Shown in pieces: positions 1 to 5,707 of a stretch of 5,746 nucleotides of DNA (position 1 is its first letter; each line of letters begins with the position of its first letter). Source of the stretch: Pseudomonadota bacterium (GTDB lineage Bacteria > Myxococcota_A > Polyangia > Polyangiales > Ga0077539). A program made the position numbers and the translations under genes. The stretch lies in NCBI GenBank assembly GCA_023428035.1, contig JAEYZO010000866.1:1-5746 (forward strand). The letters run 5' to 3'. The notes beneath the pieces were generated by a model. That model was not told where the DNA came from, did not search any database, and worked only from the letters and a program-made list of their open reading frames with translations.

Positions 1-39
1 ACCCTGGCCATCGGAGGGGCGTTCGGGGCCTCGACCCGC

Positions 40-44
40 GGTGA
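40..44 (+). promoter_or_regulatory. Possible Shine-Dalgarno (GGTGA) for the gene at 49
   Basis: GGTGA pairs with the UCACC part of the 16S rRNA 3' end and sits 4 bases before the GTG. The same arrangement precedes the DUF4150 gene in this window. It supports, but does not prove, initiation at 49 rather than a longer protein entering from the left edge. Confidence 0.35.
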
Positions 45-48
45 CGCC

Positions 49-435
49 GTGAGCGACGCGACCGCGGTGCTGCCACGCTCCGCGCCGATCAACGCGGGCG
101 TGAGCGACGACACCTTCGTCGTCTCCGTTCGCCTTGGCGCGCCGTCCCCGCGGTCGACCTCCCCGGTCGCGCGAGGGGCCGAGGTCGACGACGCGACGAC
201 GCTCCAGCGGGTCGCGCCTGCTGCGGACGACGACGCAGCGACGACGCTCCAGCGCGTGCATAGACCGTCCTCCGAGGTCGCGACGGTCGTGCTCCCCCGC
301 GCCGCGGCGTCGGGCGCCAGCGAGCCTATAGCGCCCTCGCGCCGGCGGAGCTGGCGGTGGTGGCTGGTCGTCGCGGTCGTCGTCGTCGCCGCGCTCCTGG
401 GGCTCGCGGAGATCGCGCTCACCCTCGGCGCCTGA
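49..435 (+). CDS. Unrecognised small tail-anchored membrane protein with repeated Ala-Thr...Leu-x-Arg motifs
   Basis: I do not recognise a family. The 128-residue product has a long, low-complexity, probably disordered N-terminal part (residues 1-97), a basic stretch (Arg98-Arg100), and one strongly hydrophobic segment at about 104-127 that ends at the C-terminus. That predicts a tail-anchored protein with its N-terminal part in the cytoplasm. Four short motifs recur: ATAVLPR (4-10), ATTLQR (49-54), ATTLQR (64-69) and ATVVLPR (78-84). The GTG start is favoured because GGTGA lies 4 bases upstream. It would also overlap by 4 bases (GTGA) a possible upstream gene in frame 2, open from the left edge and stopping at 50-52. 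However, this frame is itself open to the left edge (it reads TLAIGGAFGASTRGDA), so it could equally be the tail of a larger protein such as a phosphatase, kinase or FHA protein. A link to T6SS is not shown by the sequence. The stop lies 6 bases from the convergent DUF4150 gene. Confidence 0.55.
   Translation: MSDATAVLPRSAPINAGVSDDTFVVSVRLGAPSPRSTSPVARGAEVDDATTLQRVAPAADDDAATTLQRVHRPSSEVATVVLPRAAASGASEPIAPSRRRSWRWWLVVAVVVVAALLGLAEIALTLGA
193..254 (+). repeat. 17-bp direct repeat inside the tail-anchored protein gene
   Basis: The 17 bases GCGACGACGCTCCAGCG occur at 193-209 and again at 238-254, exactly 45 bases (15 codons) apart and in frame. They encode the two identical ATTLQR motifs. Exact DNA identity suggests a recent in-frame duplication or strong constraint on this linear motif. 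Confidence 0.8.
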
Positions 436-441
436 GAGCCC

Positions 442-834
442 TCACGGCGCGAGGAGCAGCACCTTCACCTGGCTCGGCGTCGCTCGGACGCCCGGGCAGT
501 TCGTGCTGTTCTGGAGCGACACGCTGGTCATCCGCGTCGCGGGCACGCCCCCCATGAGCACCGTGAAGGCCGCGGTGAGGTGCCGCGAGGGGCCCATCAC
601 CAGGCCCGACGCGACGCCGAGCGCGACGCCAGCGTTGTCGCCGTTGGTCATGGCGACGGTGGTCGAGAGGTTGTGCGCGGGCGCGCAACTGATGAGGATC
701 TTGTACGCGGCGGGGGCGCCCATCGGGGCCAGCGCGACGTTCGGGTAGGGCACCGGCGTCGGTACCGGCATCGGCGTGAGGCACACGTCGGGGAAGCCCA
801 GGTCGGTGCCCATCATCTGCGTGTTCGCGAACAT
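442..834 (-). CDS. DUF4150 / PAAR-like T6SS spike-tip protein
   Basis: This 130-residue protein belongs to the DUF4150 (Tox-PAAR-like) family. The family forms a small conical tip on the VgrG spike of type VI secretion systems and often connects the spike to a toxin. The N-terminus (MFANTQMMGTDLGFPDVCLT) followed by a proline-rich MPVPTPVPYPN run is the family hallmark. Later conserved-looking parts include TNGDNAG and NSTNCPG. The product consists of this domain only: no toxin is fused to it. ATG at 834 is preferred over the upstream TTG (846), because the family normally begins MFANTQ and because GGGTGA lies 4 bases before this ATG. It follows the DUF3540 gene by 4 bases and is the last gene of the minus-strand operon. 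It may tip the VgrG encoded upstream and carry cargo non-covalently through the DUF2169 adaptor; that assignment is inference from gene order. Confidence 0.93.
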   Translation of the reverse strand: MFANTQMMGTDLGFPDVCLTPMPVPTPVPYPNVALAPMGAPAAYKILISCAPAHNLSTTVAMTNGDNAGVALGVASGLVMGPSRHLTAAFTVLMGGVPATRMTSVSLQNSTNCPGVRATPSQVKVLLLAP

Positions 835-838
835 CGCT

Positions 839-844
839 TCACCC
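839..844 (-). promoter_or_regulatory. Shine-Dalgarno of the DUF4150 gene, embedded in the DUF3540 stop
   Basis: Read on the minus strand, GGGTGA spans the last sense codon (Gly) and the TGA stop of the DUF3540 gene, and lies 4 bases before the ATG at 834. A ribosome ending DUF3540 is therefore placed on the next start, implying translational coupling. It also decides the start choice for the DUF4150 gene. Confidence 0.6.
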
Positions 845-1489
845 AAGGTGGATCTGCGCGCCGTCGACCTTCACCAGCGCCTCGGCGGTCACCACCGCGT
901 TCTCGCCGTGGAGGTTCACCGCCCCGGTGGCCTCGTAGTCGATGCGCTCGGCGCGGAGGTGGTCGGTCTCCTCCACGAAGCGGTACGAGCGCCGCACCCG
1001 CTCCCACGCGCGCCCCGCGACCCGGTCGATGCTCTCGGCCACCGTGCGGATCCGCTCGACCTCGACCTGCGCCACCCGACCGAGCAGCGCGAGGGCCTGC
1101 GACGAGAGCGTCGCCTCGCCGGCGTCGACGCGCAGCTCGCCCGCGGTGACCGTGACCCGCCGTCCGCTCACGAGCTCGACGCCCTCGTCGGCGGCGACGA
1201 CGAAGCGGCCCGATGGGAGAGACACCTCCAGGTCGCCCTCCACGGACACTCGGGTGGGAGTCACGGCCTCGCGCTCGAGCACCGCGAGCACCCAGCGGCC
1301 GCGGTCGCCCCCGAAGGCGAGGATCACCTCGTCGCCCGCTCGCGGCGCGACGAGACAGCTCACCGCGCGCCGCGCGACGTACTCCCCGTCGGGGGTCGAG
1401 ACGGTGACGTCGAGGCCGTCGACGCGCAGCACCGCGCCGAGCTCCTGGTGGACGGTGTTGTCAGCGCGTCGTCGGGCGAGGTTCTCCAT
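839..1489 (-). CDS. DUF3540 protein, T6SS spike-associated
   Basis: The 216-residue product matches the DUF3540 family, found beside DUF2169, pentapeptide and DUF4150 genes in T6SS accessory loci. The C-terminus ends in VKVDGAQIHLG, the most recognisable family signature. In order: a beta-rich part at about 15-75 (GAVLRVDGLDVTV, then APRAGDEVILAFGG, resembling the small beta-barrel or OB-type fold of spike proteins); a run of short beta strands at 78-130 (VSVEGDLEVSLPSGRFVV and similar alternation); a helical segment at about 131-172 rich in Glu and Arg; and a final beta segment at 185-216. No signal peptide or membrane segment is present. The ATG at 1489 has AAAGGA 10 bases upstream. The gap to the pentapeptide gene upstream is 34 bases, and the DUF4150 start lies 4 bases beyond its stop. 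The biochemical role is not established; a structural or adaptor role at the VgrG/PAAR tip is inference. Confidence 0.9.
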   Translation of the reverse strand: MENLARRRADNTVHQELGAVLRVDGLDVTVSTPDGEYVARRAVSCLVAPRAGDEVILAFGGDRGRWVLAVLEREAVTPTRVSVEGDLEVSLPSGRFVVAADEGVELVSGRRVTVTAGELRVDAGEATLSSQALALLGRVAQVEVERIRTVAESIDRVAGRAWERVRRSYRFVEETDHLRAERIDYEATGAVNLHGENAVVTAEALVKVDGAQIHLG

Positions 1490-1499
1490 CGGGGGCGCG

Positions 1500-1505
1500 T
1501 CCTTT
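1500..1505 (-). promoter_or_regulatory. Shine-Dalgarno of the DUF3540 gene
   Basis: On the minus strand AAAGGA lies 10 bases before the ATG at 1489, within the 34-base gap that follows the pentapeptide gene. The spacing is slightly long but usable, and no better site lies nearby. Confidence 0.55.
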
Positions 1506-1523
1506 CGTCGGGTCTCGTGAGGG

Positions 1524-2573
1524 TCAGTGCGCGGGCCGCCAGGCCTCTGCCGCGGCGAGGGGCTCGTCGTCGCCGAGCGCCGTCGCGCGGGCCGTGAACA
1601 CCGCGTCGCGGTCGATCGTGCGGTGAAAGCGCGCGCGGAAGAGCGTCGCGCCGGAGAAGTCGGCCCCGGAGACGTCGGCGCGGCTCAGGTCGGCGTAGGT
1701 GAACTCGGCCCCACGGAGCACGGCCCCCGTCGCCGTCGCGCCGGTGAGGTTGCACTGGTAGAGGTCGGCGCCGGTCGCGTCAGCCCGGGAGAGGTCGGCG
1801 GACTGTAGGAGCGCCTGCCGCATCCGCGCGCCTCGGAGCCGCGCCTCGACGAGCTTCGCGCCGATGAGGAGGGCGTTGGTCAGGGTCGCGCCGTCGAGCC
1901 GCGCGCGGGAGAGGTCGGCGTCGTTGAAGTTGCACTGCGTGAGGTCTGCGTCCGAGAGGTCGGCGTCGCAGAGCGTCGCCCGCATGAACTGCGTGGCGCG
2001 CAGGGTGAGCCCGCGCAGGTCCGCGCCGGTAAGTGCCGCGTCGAGGAGCGCCGAGGCCTCGAGGGTCGCGCCGGCGAGGGAGGTTGCGCGCAGGTCGGCC
2101 TTGAGGAGCACCGCGTTCTTGAGCCTCGCGCCGGTGAGGTCCATCCCCTCGGTGGAGCACTCCAGGAGGCAGGCGCGGTCCATCAGCGCGCGCGTGAGGC
2201 GGGCGCCTTGCAGGGACGACTTCACGGCGCTCGCCACGGTGAGGTCGGCGCCGTCGAGGTCGGCGCGGGAGAGATCTGACTCGATGAAGCGAGCCCCCAC
2301 GAGCTGAGCGCGGTGCGTCCGCGCGTCGACGAGGGCGCAGCGCTCAAGGGTGGTGTGGCGCAGCGTCGACCCGGTGAGCTCGGCCCCTGAGAGGTCACAG
2401 CGCGTCAGGATCGACTCCTTGAAGCTCGCACCGTCGAGCCTCGCTCCGCGGAAGGACACCTCCTCGAAGATGCCCCCCGCGAGCTCGGCCCCGGTGAGGT
2501 CGAGGCCCTGGAGGTCCACGCGCGAGACGGGCTCGCCGCCGCGCACCCTCGCCACGAGCTCGTCGCGGGTCAC
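1524..2573 (-). CDS. Pentapeptide-repeat protein, 60 repeats in unbroken register
   Basis: The 349-residue product is almost wholly pentapeptide repeats of the A-(D/N)-L-x-x type. The central hydrophobic position falls every fifth residue from Leu21 to Phe316 with no insertion or deletion, giving 60 repeats. Only a few centres are irregular (Thr86, Ala116, Thr141, Ala266, Ala281). Such repeats fold into a right-handed quadrilateral beta-helix of four pentapeptides per turn, so about 15 turns are expected. Residues 1-18 form a charged N-terminal cap, and 319-349 a non-repeat tail. No signal peptide or membrane segment is seen. The GTG start at 2573 overlaps the upstream stop as GTGA and has GGAGGGAGG just upstream. 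The open frame continues to 2825, but that extension is Arg-rich out-of-frame reading of the previous gene and is not used. The position between DUF2169 and DUF3540 genes points to a T6SS role as scaffold, adaptor or secreted cargo. The sequence does not decide which. Confidence 0.92.
   Translation of the reverse strand: MTRDELVARVRGGEPVSRVDLQGLDLTGAELAGGIFEEVSFRGARLDGASFKESILTRCDLSGAELTGSTLRHTTLERCALVDARTHRAQLVGARFIESDLSRADLDGADLTVASAVKSSLQGARLTRALMDRACLLECSTEGMDLTGARLKNAVLLKADLRATSLAGATLEASALLDAALTGADLRGLTLRATQFMRATLCDADLSDADLTQCNFNDADLSRARLDGATLTNALLIGAKLVEARLRGARMRQALLQSADLSRADATGADLYQCNLTGATATGAVLRGAEFTYADLSRADVSGADFSGATLFRARFHRTIDRDAVFTARATALGDDEPLAAAEAWRPAH
1620..2519 (-). repeat. Tandem 15-bp-period array encoding 60 pentapeptides
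   Basis: The coding sequence repeats with a 15-base period. On the plus strand it is visible as recurring GAGGTCGGC and GAGGTC blocks. The period reflects the A-D-L-x-x codons rather than a DNA-level element: copies diverge at the variable positions while the central Leu/Phe codon persists. Confidence 0.88.
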
Positions 2574-5194
2574 GCCTCCCTCCGAGGGACGAAGCACACC
2601 TGCGTGAGCTCGGCGTCGGTGAGGCTCTTCACCTTGCCCCGCACCCGCGTCAAGTCCGCGCGGAAGAGGTTCGCCCCCGTGAAGTCTGCGCCCTCGACGG
2701 TGGCGCTCCGCAGGAGGGACTGCATCAGGTTCGCGCCCACGAACGACGCCCCGCTCAGGTCGGCGTGGGCGAAGCGCGCGTCGACGGCCTCGCAGCGCCA
2801 CGCCCGCGCGTCGCGAAGGTCGCACTCGCTCAGGTCCGCGCCGCGCAGCCGCGCGCGACCCAGCTCCGATCGCGCGAGCACCGTCCCGCGGAGGTTGGCG
2901 GCCTCCATCTCGGCCTCGGCGAAGCGCGCGCCCGCGAGGCTCGACTCGTGCACCACCCTGAAGCTCTTGAGCCGCGCGCCGCTGAAGTTCGCGTCGTCGC
3001 CCTTCACCTTCAAGAACACCGCTTCGTCGAGGGTCGCCCCGCGAAAGTCTGCCCCCGCCACCGAGAGCTCGATGAAGATCGCCTTGCGAAGATCAGCGCC
3101 CGTGAAGCTCGCCCCCGCGAGGTCGACCCTCAAGAAGATCACCTCCGAGGCCGTCGCGCTGGAGAAGTCCGTGGCCTCGACGGTGGCCTCCATCAGGTCG
3201 ACCTTCGTCAGCGTCGCGCCCGCGAGGGTCGCCCCGCGGAGCGTGGCCTTCGCCAGCGTCGCCCGCGTGAGGTCGGCGCGGTCAAGCCTGGTGCGCTCCA
3301 GCGTCGCCGCCCCGAGGTTCGCGCCGGTGAGCTTCGCGTCGACCAGCACCGCGTCGGTGAGGTCGGCCCGCACCAGCACCGTGTCGGAGAGCTCCGCCCC
3401 GGTGAGGTCCGCGCCCGCGAGCCGCGCGCCTTCGAGCAATGACCCCCGCAGGTCGACCCCGCGCAACACCGCGCCCGTCAGGTCGGCGCCGGTGAGGTCC
3501 ACCCTCGCGAGCCCCTCGCCTGCCGCGACGCGACGCTCCACCTCCCGCCGCGCCACCGCCGCCCGCTCCGGGTCCATCGCGGCCGCCGCGGGGAAGTGGT
3601 GCCCGAAGCGCTTGTAGCTCTCCCAGAGCCGCTGCTCGCCCTCGCGCAGCCGCGCGGCGAAGGCCGGGTCCGCGGCCATGGCCTCGATCTCGGGCAGGGG
3701 CGTGCCCGACTCACGGGCCTCGTAGGCGAGGCTCCTGAGCTTCGCGAGCTCCTCCTCCGCCGAGAACCTCGGGGGCCCGCCGCGGCCCTGGCCCATGACC
3801 TTGTCGTAGTCGATCCCGTGCTCCGCGCAGGCCGCGCGGGCGGAGTCCTCCGCGGCCTTCTTTCGCTGCTCGGCGTCGCGCTTCATCTCCTCGGCCTGCG
3901 CCTCGGCGCGCTCGACGATGGCGCCGAGCTCGTCGAGGTCCGGCGGAGGCTCCTCGGGGGGCAGCGGCGGGATCGCGAAGCTGGCGGGGTCGAGGCCCGC
4001 GGCGGCGACGCGCTCCATCGCGCGCTGGCGCTCGGCCTCGGCGCGACGACGGAGGTTGGCCTTCAAGAGCCCCTCCGTCGCGAGCGGTGAGCCCTCCTCG
4101 GCGCTCGCGACGCCGCTCGATCGGCCGCGGAGGTGCGGCATGAGGTCCTTGTCGCGCAGGGCGAGGAGGTGGCCCTTCTTGCGGTCGAGCCGCGCGTCGC
4201 GGAGCGCGCGGTAGTGATCGACGGGCATCGCCTCGCCGAGGCGCTCGGTGGCCAGCAGCAGGTGGAGCACGTCCGAGGCGTCGTCCTCGGCGACCCTCAC
4301 GACCCCGCGGAAGAGCAGCACGCAGCGCTCGGCGTGGGGGAAGAACCAGACCGTGTCGAGACGGGTCGCGACCTCCTCGAAGGACTCTCCGTCTCGCCGC
4401 TTCATGGTGACGAAGGCGCGTGCCGCGAGGCCCGGGAGCCTGCCCTCCACGCGCGGGAGCCGCGGGTGCATCCCCTCGAGCGCGAAGCCCTCGTCGCCGC
4501 GAAAGAAGCCGTCGAGCTGCTGGTCGTCGGGGGCGGCGTTGAAGAGGCCCCAGTCGACGTCGTCGGCGAGCCCGGGGAAGCGCTCCTTGAGCCAGCGGGC
4601 GTCGTAGGTCCCGGCCTTCGCGGCGCGTTGGGGCCAGGAGAAGTCCAGGGGCCCGAAGCCCGCGGGGGGTCGTCGGTCGCCGATGGACTGCACGGGCGCG
4701 CGCGGGTCTTCGACGTTGGGGAGCGCGTGCACGGGCCCCGCGGGGGTCTCGACGGGCGCGAAGCCCTTGCCCAGCGGGTTGAGGGGATACCCCTCACCGC
4801 CGAAGGCGCGCTCATAGCTCAAGGGAATCTCTCGAAAGGGCTCGGGCTCGGTCATGGCCCCGCGCTCCCAGCGTCGGTCGCCGACCACGAGGAGGGTCTT
4901 GTCGACGGCGCCGACCTGGAGCCTCACGCGGCAGGCGGCGCGGGCGACGTCGACGCCGGGGAAGGCGCTCCCTCTCACCAGCGCCTCGCCGCGGGCCTTG
5001 GGCATGCCCATATCGATCACGCCGTCGCGCCCGAGCTCCGCGGCGGTGAACTTCCAGAGGTCGACCTCGGCGAGGGGGTCGGCCTCGGGGTCGAAGCCAC
5101 AGAAGAGGATCGGCGCGACCGACAGGAAGAGCTCACCCCGGAACTCGAAGGGCCGGGTGAGCACGCCGATGCGCTGTGGCTTGATGGATTTCAA
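2570..5194 (-). CDS. DUF2169 T6SS adaptor domain fused to a 57-repeat pentapeptide helix
   Basis: This 874-residue protein has three parts. Residues 5-350 are a DUF2169 domain (starting KSIKPQRIGVLTRPFEF, with PLSYERAFGGEGYPLNPLGKG at 124-144, DFSWPQRAAKAGTYDARW at 184-201, and FFPHAERCVLLFRG at 284-297). DUF2169 proteins are known T6SS adaptors or chaperones that help load effectors onto VgrG/PAAR spikes. Residues 365-550 are a charged, Ala/Glu/Arg-rich, mostly helical linker with a proline-rich break (409-418). Residues 565-850 are pentapeptide repeats: 37 centred on 567-747, a one-residue slip, then 20 centred on 753-848. A short cap ends in FVPRREA. The start is a TTG; there is no in-frame ATG near, TAA and TAG lie just upstream, and the N-terminal residues KSIKPQRIG fit the family. 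The ribosome site is weak. It follows the VgrG-like frame by 18 bases and overlaps the next gene by 4. Cytoplasmic, with no signal peptide. Confidence 0.93.
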   Translation of the reverse strand: MKSIKPQRIGVLTRPFEFRGELFLSVAPILFCGFDPEADPLAEVDLWKFTAAELGRDGVIDMGMPKARGEALVRGSAFPGVDVARAACRVRLQVGAVDKTLLVVGDRRWERGAMTEPEPFREIPLSYERAFGGEGYPLNPLGKGFAPVETPAGPVHALPNVEDPRAPVQSIGDRRPPAGFGPLDFSWPQRAAKAGTYDARWLKERFPGLADDVDWGLFNAAPDDQQLDGFFRGDEGFALEGMHPRLPRVEGRLPGLAARAFVTMKRRDGESFEEVATRLDTVWFFPHAERCVLLFRGVVRVAEDDASDVLHLLLATERLGEAMPVDHYRALRDARLDRKKGHLLALRDKDLMPHLRGRSSGVASAEEGSPLATEGLLKANLRRRAEAERQRAMERVAAAGLDPASFAIPPLPPEEPPPDLDELGAIVERAEAQAEEMKRDAEQRKKAAEDSARAACAEHGIDYDKVMGQGRGGPPRFSAEEELAKLRSLAYEARESGTPLPEIEAMAADPAFAARLREGEQRLWESYKRFGHHFPAAAAMDPERAAVARREVERRVAAGEGLARVDLTGADLTGAVLRGVDLRGSLLEGARLAGADLTGAELSDTVLVRADLTDAVLVDAKLTGANLGAATLERTRLDRADLTRATLAKATLRGATLAGATLTKVDLMEATVEATDFSSATASEVIFLRVDLAGASFTGADLRKAIFIELSVAGADFRGATLDEAVFLKVKGDDANFSGARLKSFRVVHESSLAGARFAEAEMEAANLRGTVLARSELGRARLRGADLSECDLRDARAWRCEAVDARFAHADLSGASFVGANLMQSLLRSATVEGADFTGANLFRADLTRVRGKVKSLTDAELTQVCFVPRREA
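2575..2583 (-). promoter_or_regulatory. Strong Shine-Dalgarno deciding the GTG start of the 349-residue pentapeptide gene
   Basis: On the minus strand GGAGGGAGG lies directly before the GTG at 2573; its first GGAGG is 5 bases from the start. It sits inside the last codons of the DUF2169 gene, whose TGA overlaps the GTG. This is the best ribosome site in the window and argues against any start further upstream. Confidence 0.8.
2645..3502 (-). repeat. Tandem 15-bp-period array encoding 57 pentapeptides
   Basis: This array encodes residues 565-850 of the DUF2169 fusion protein. The hydrophobic centre recurs every 15 bases except for one extra codon near residues 748-752, which resets the register. 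Phe centres cluster at 677-737, whereas Leu dominates before that. Confidence 0.88.
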
Positions 5195-5212
5195 TGTGTT
5201 TGCCCGTTAGGC

Positions 5213-5707
5213 CTAGACGGTAATCTTTGTTGTTTTTATGAGCTCGACTGTATTCTCTCGGACTACGATGGTGGCTAGTGCCTCGGTGAAGTCGATGAGG
5301 CTGAGGTTTATTGTGTATCTGTTTGTTGTGATGCTTGTGCTGGCAGCGTTGAGGCTGATGCGGGTAAGTGCTACTGCCAAGGCCGTGATGGTCGTTGCCA
5401 TTGTAGTTGCGGTGAGAGAAGACGACGTGATGCTGCTTTGGTCCTGCGTGATGTACTTCTGGGATGTCGGCGCTATGATGTCATACCCGGCAGGGCTGAT
5501 CACCTTGCCGCCCTTCGTGATCACCGTGGTCTGCGAGCCGGTGATCATTGTGGTCTGATCTCCAGTCAGGTTGGTGACCTGACCTCCAGAGATCGTGTTC
5601 AGCTGGCCAGCCGTCACCTCCATGCGCGCCGAGCTAGCGACCTGAGCCTTCTCGCCCTTCGTCAAAAATTCGCCAACACCCCCGAGCCGGTGTTGAAGCG
5701 GGGGCAT
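5213..5707 (-). CDS. VgrG-like spike tail (beta-helix), standalone or 3' remnant
   Basis: The 164-residue frame is rich in Thr, Ser and Ile and reads as beta-helix throughout. Residues 39-70 show an eight-residue period (ISGGQVTN, LTGDQTTM, ITGSQTTV, ITKGGKVI), like the octapeptide repeats of the phage gp5 / VgrG triple-stranded needle. Its place directly before a DUF2169 gene is where vgrG is expected. The full VgrG body (gp27- and gp5-like domains, normally several hundred residues) is absent. An in-frame TGA at 5717-5719 lies only three codons before the first ATG, so this is either a separate small gene or the detached 3' end of a vgrG beyond the right edge. The ATG at 5707 has no good ribosome site; Met29 (5623) is an alternative. 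Base composition falls to about 50% GC over 5221-5460 by hand count, with many AT-ending codons, unlike the neighbours. The stop is TAG at 5213-5215. Confidence 0.65.
   Translation of the reverse strand: MPPLQHRLGGVGEFLTKGEKAQVASSARMEVTAGQLNTISGGQVTNLTGDQTTMITGSQTTVITKGGKVISPAGYDIIAPTSQKYITQDQSSITSSSLTATTMATTITALAVALTRISLNAASTSITTNRYTINLSLIDFTEALATIVVRENTVELIKTTKITV
5498..5593 (-). repeat. Octapeptide (24-bp) repeats of a gp5/VgrG-type beta-helix
   Basis: Four consecutive eight-residue units (residues 39-70 of the VgrG-like frame) align as [I/L]-[S/T]-[G/K]-x-[Q/G]-x-[T/V]-x. At DNA level the related blocks can be seen on the plus strand as GTGATCACCGTGGTCTG and GTGATCATTGTGGTCTG, 24 bases apart. 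Confidence 0.7.

Noticed and set aside
2..52. Possible C-terminal end of an upstream gene in frame 2 (PWPSEGRSGPRPAVTP then TGA)
   Set aside because: Only 16 codons are visible, and the competing frame 1 is also open with good third-position GC, so it is not listed as a gene.
835..846. TTG at 846 as the DUF4150 start (four extra residues)
   Set aside because: The ATG at 834 has a better-placed ribosome site and gives the usual family N-terminus.
776..1597. Long plus-strand open frame (273 codons) opposite the DUF3540 gene
   Set aside because: It is antisense to a clear family member, rich in Arg/His/Pro as expected from complementing GC-rich codons, and has no recognisable domain.
1620..2519. 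Regularly spaced GAGGTCGGC blocks resembling a CRISPR or tandem DNA repeat array
   Set aside because: The 15-base period is in frame and explained by pentapeptide codons. Units are too short and too variable for CRISPR.
2574..2825. Upstream extension of the 349-residue pentapeptide protein by 84 residues
   Set aside because: The extension is Arg/Gly-rich out-of-frame reading of the DUF2169 gene. The GTG at 2573 has a strong ribosome site and a GTGA overlap.
2604..3617. Long plus-strand open frames (337 and 225 codons) opposite the pentapeptide arrays
   Set aside because: Their regular composition (recurring Ser-Ala-Pro or Glu-Val/Arg units) is simply the complement of the 15-base pentapeptide period.
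4133..5278. Plus-strand open frame of 381 codons opposite the DUF2169 domain
   Set aside because: It is antisense to a well-supported domain and extends across the gene boundary into the opposite strand of the VgrG-like frame. It is a high-GC shadow.
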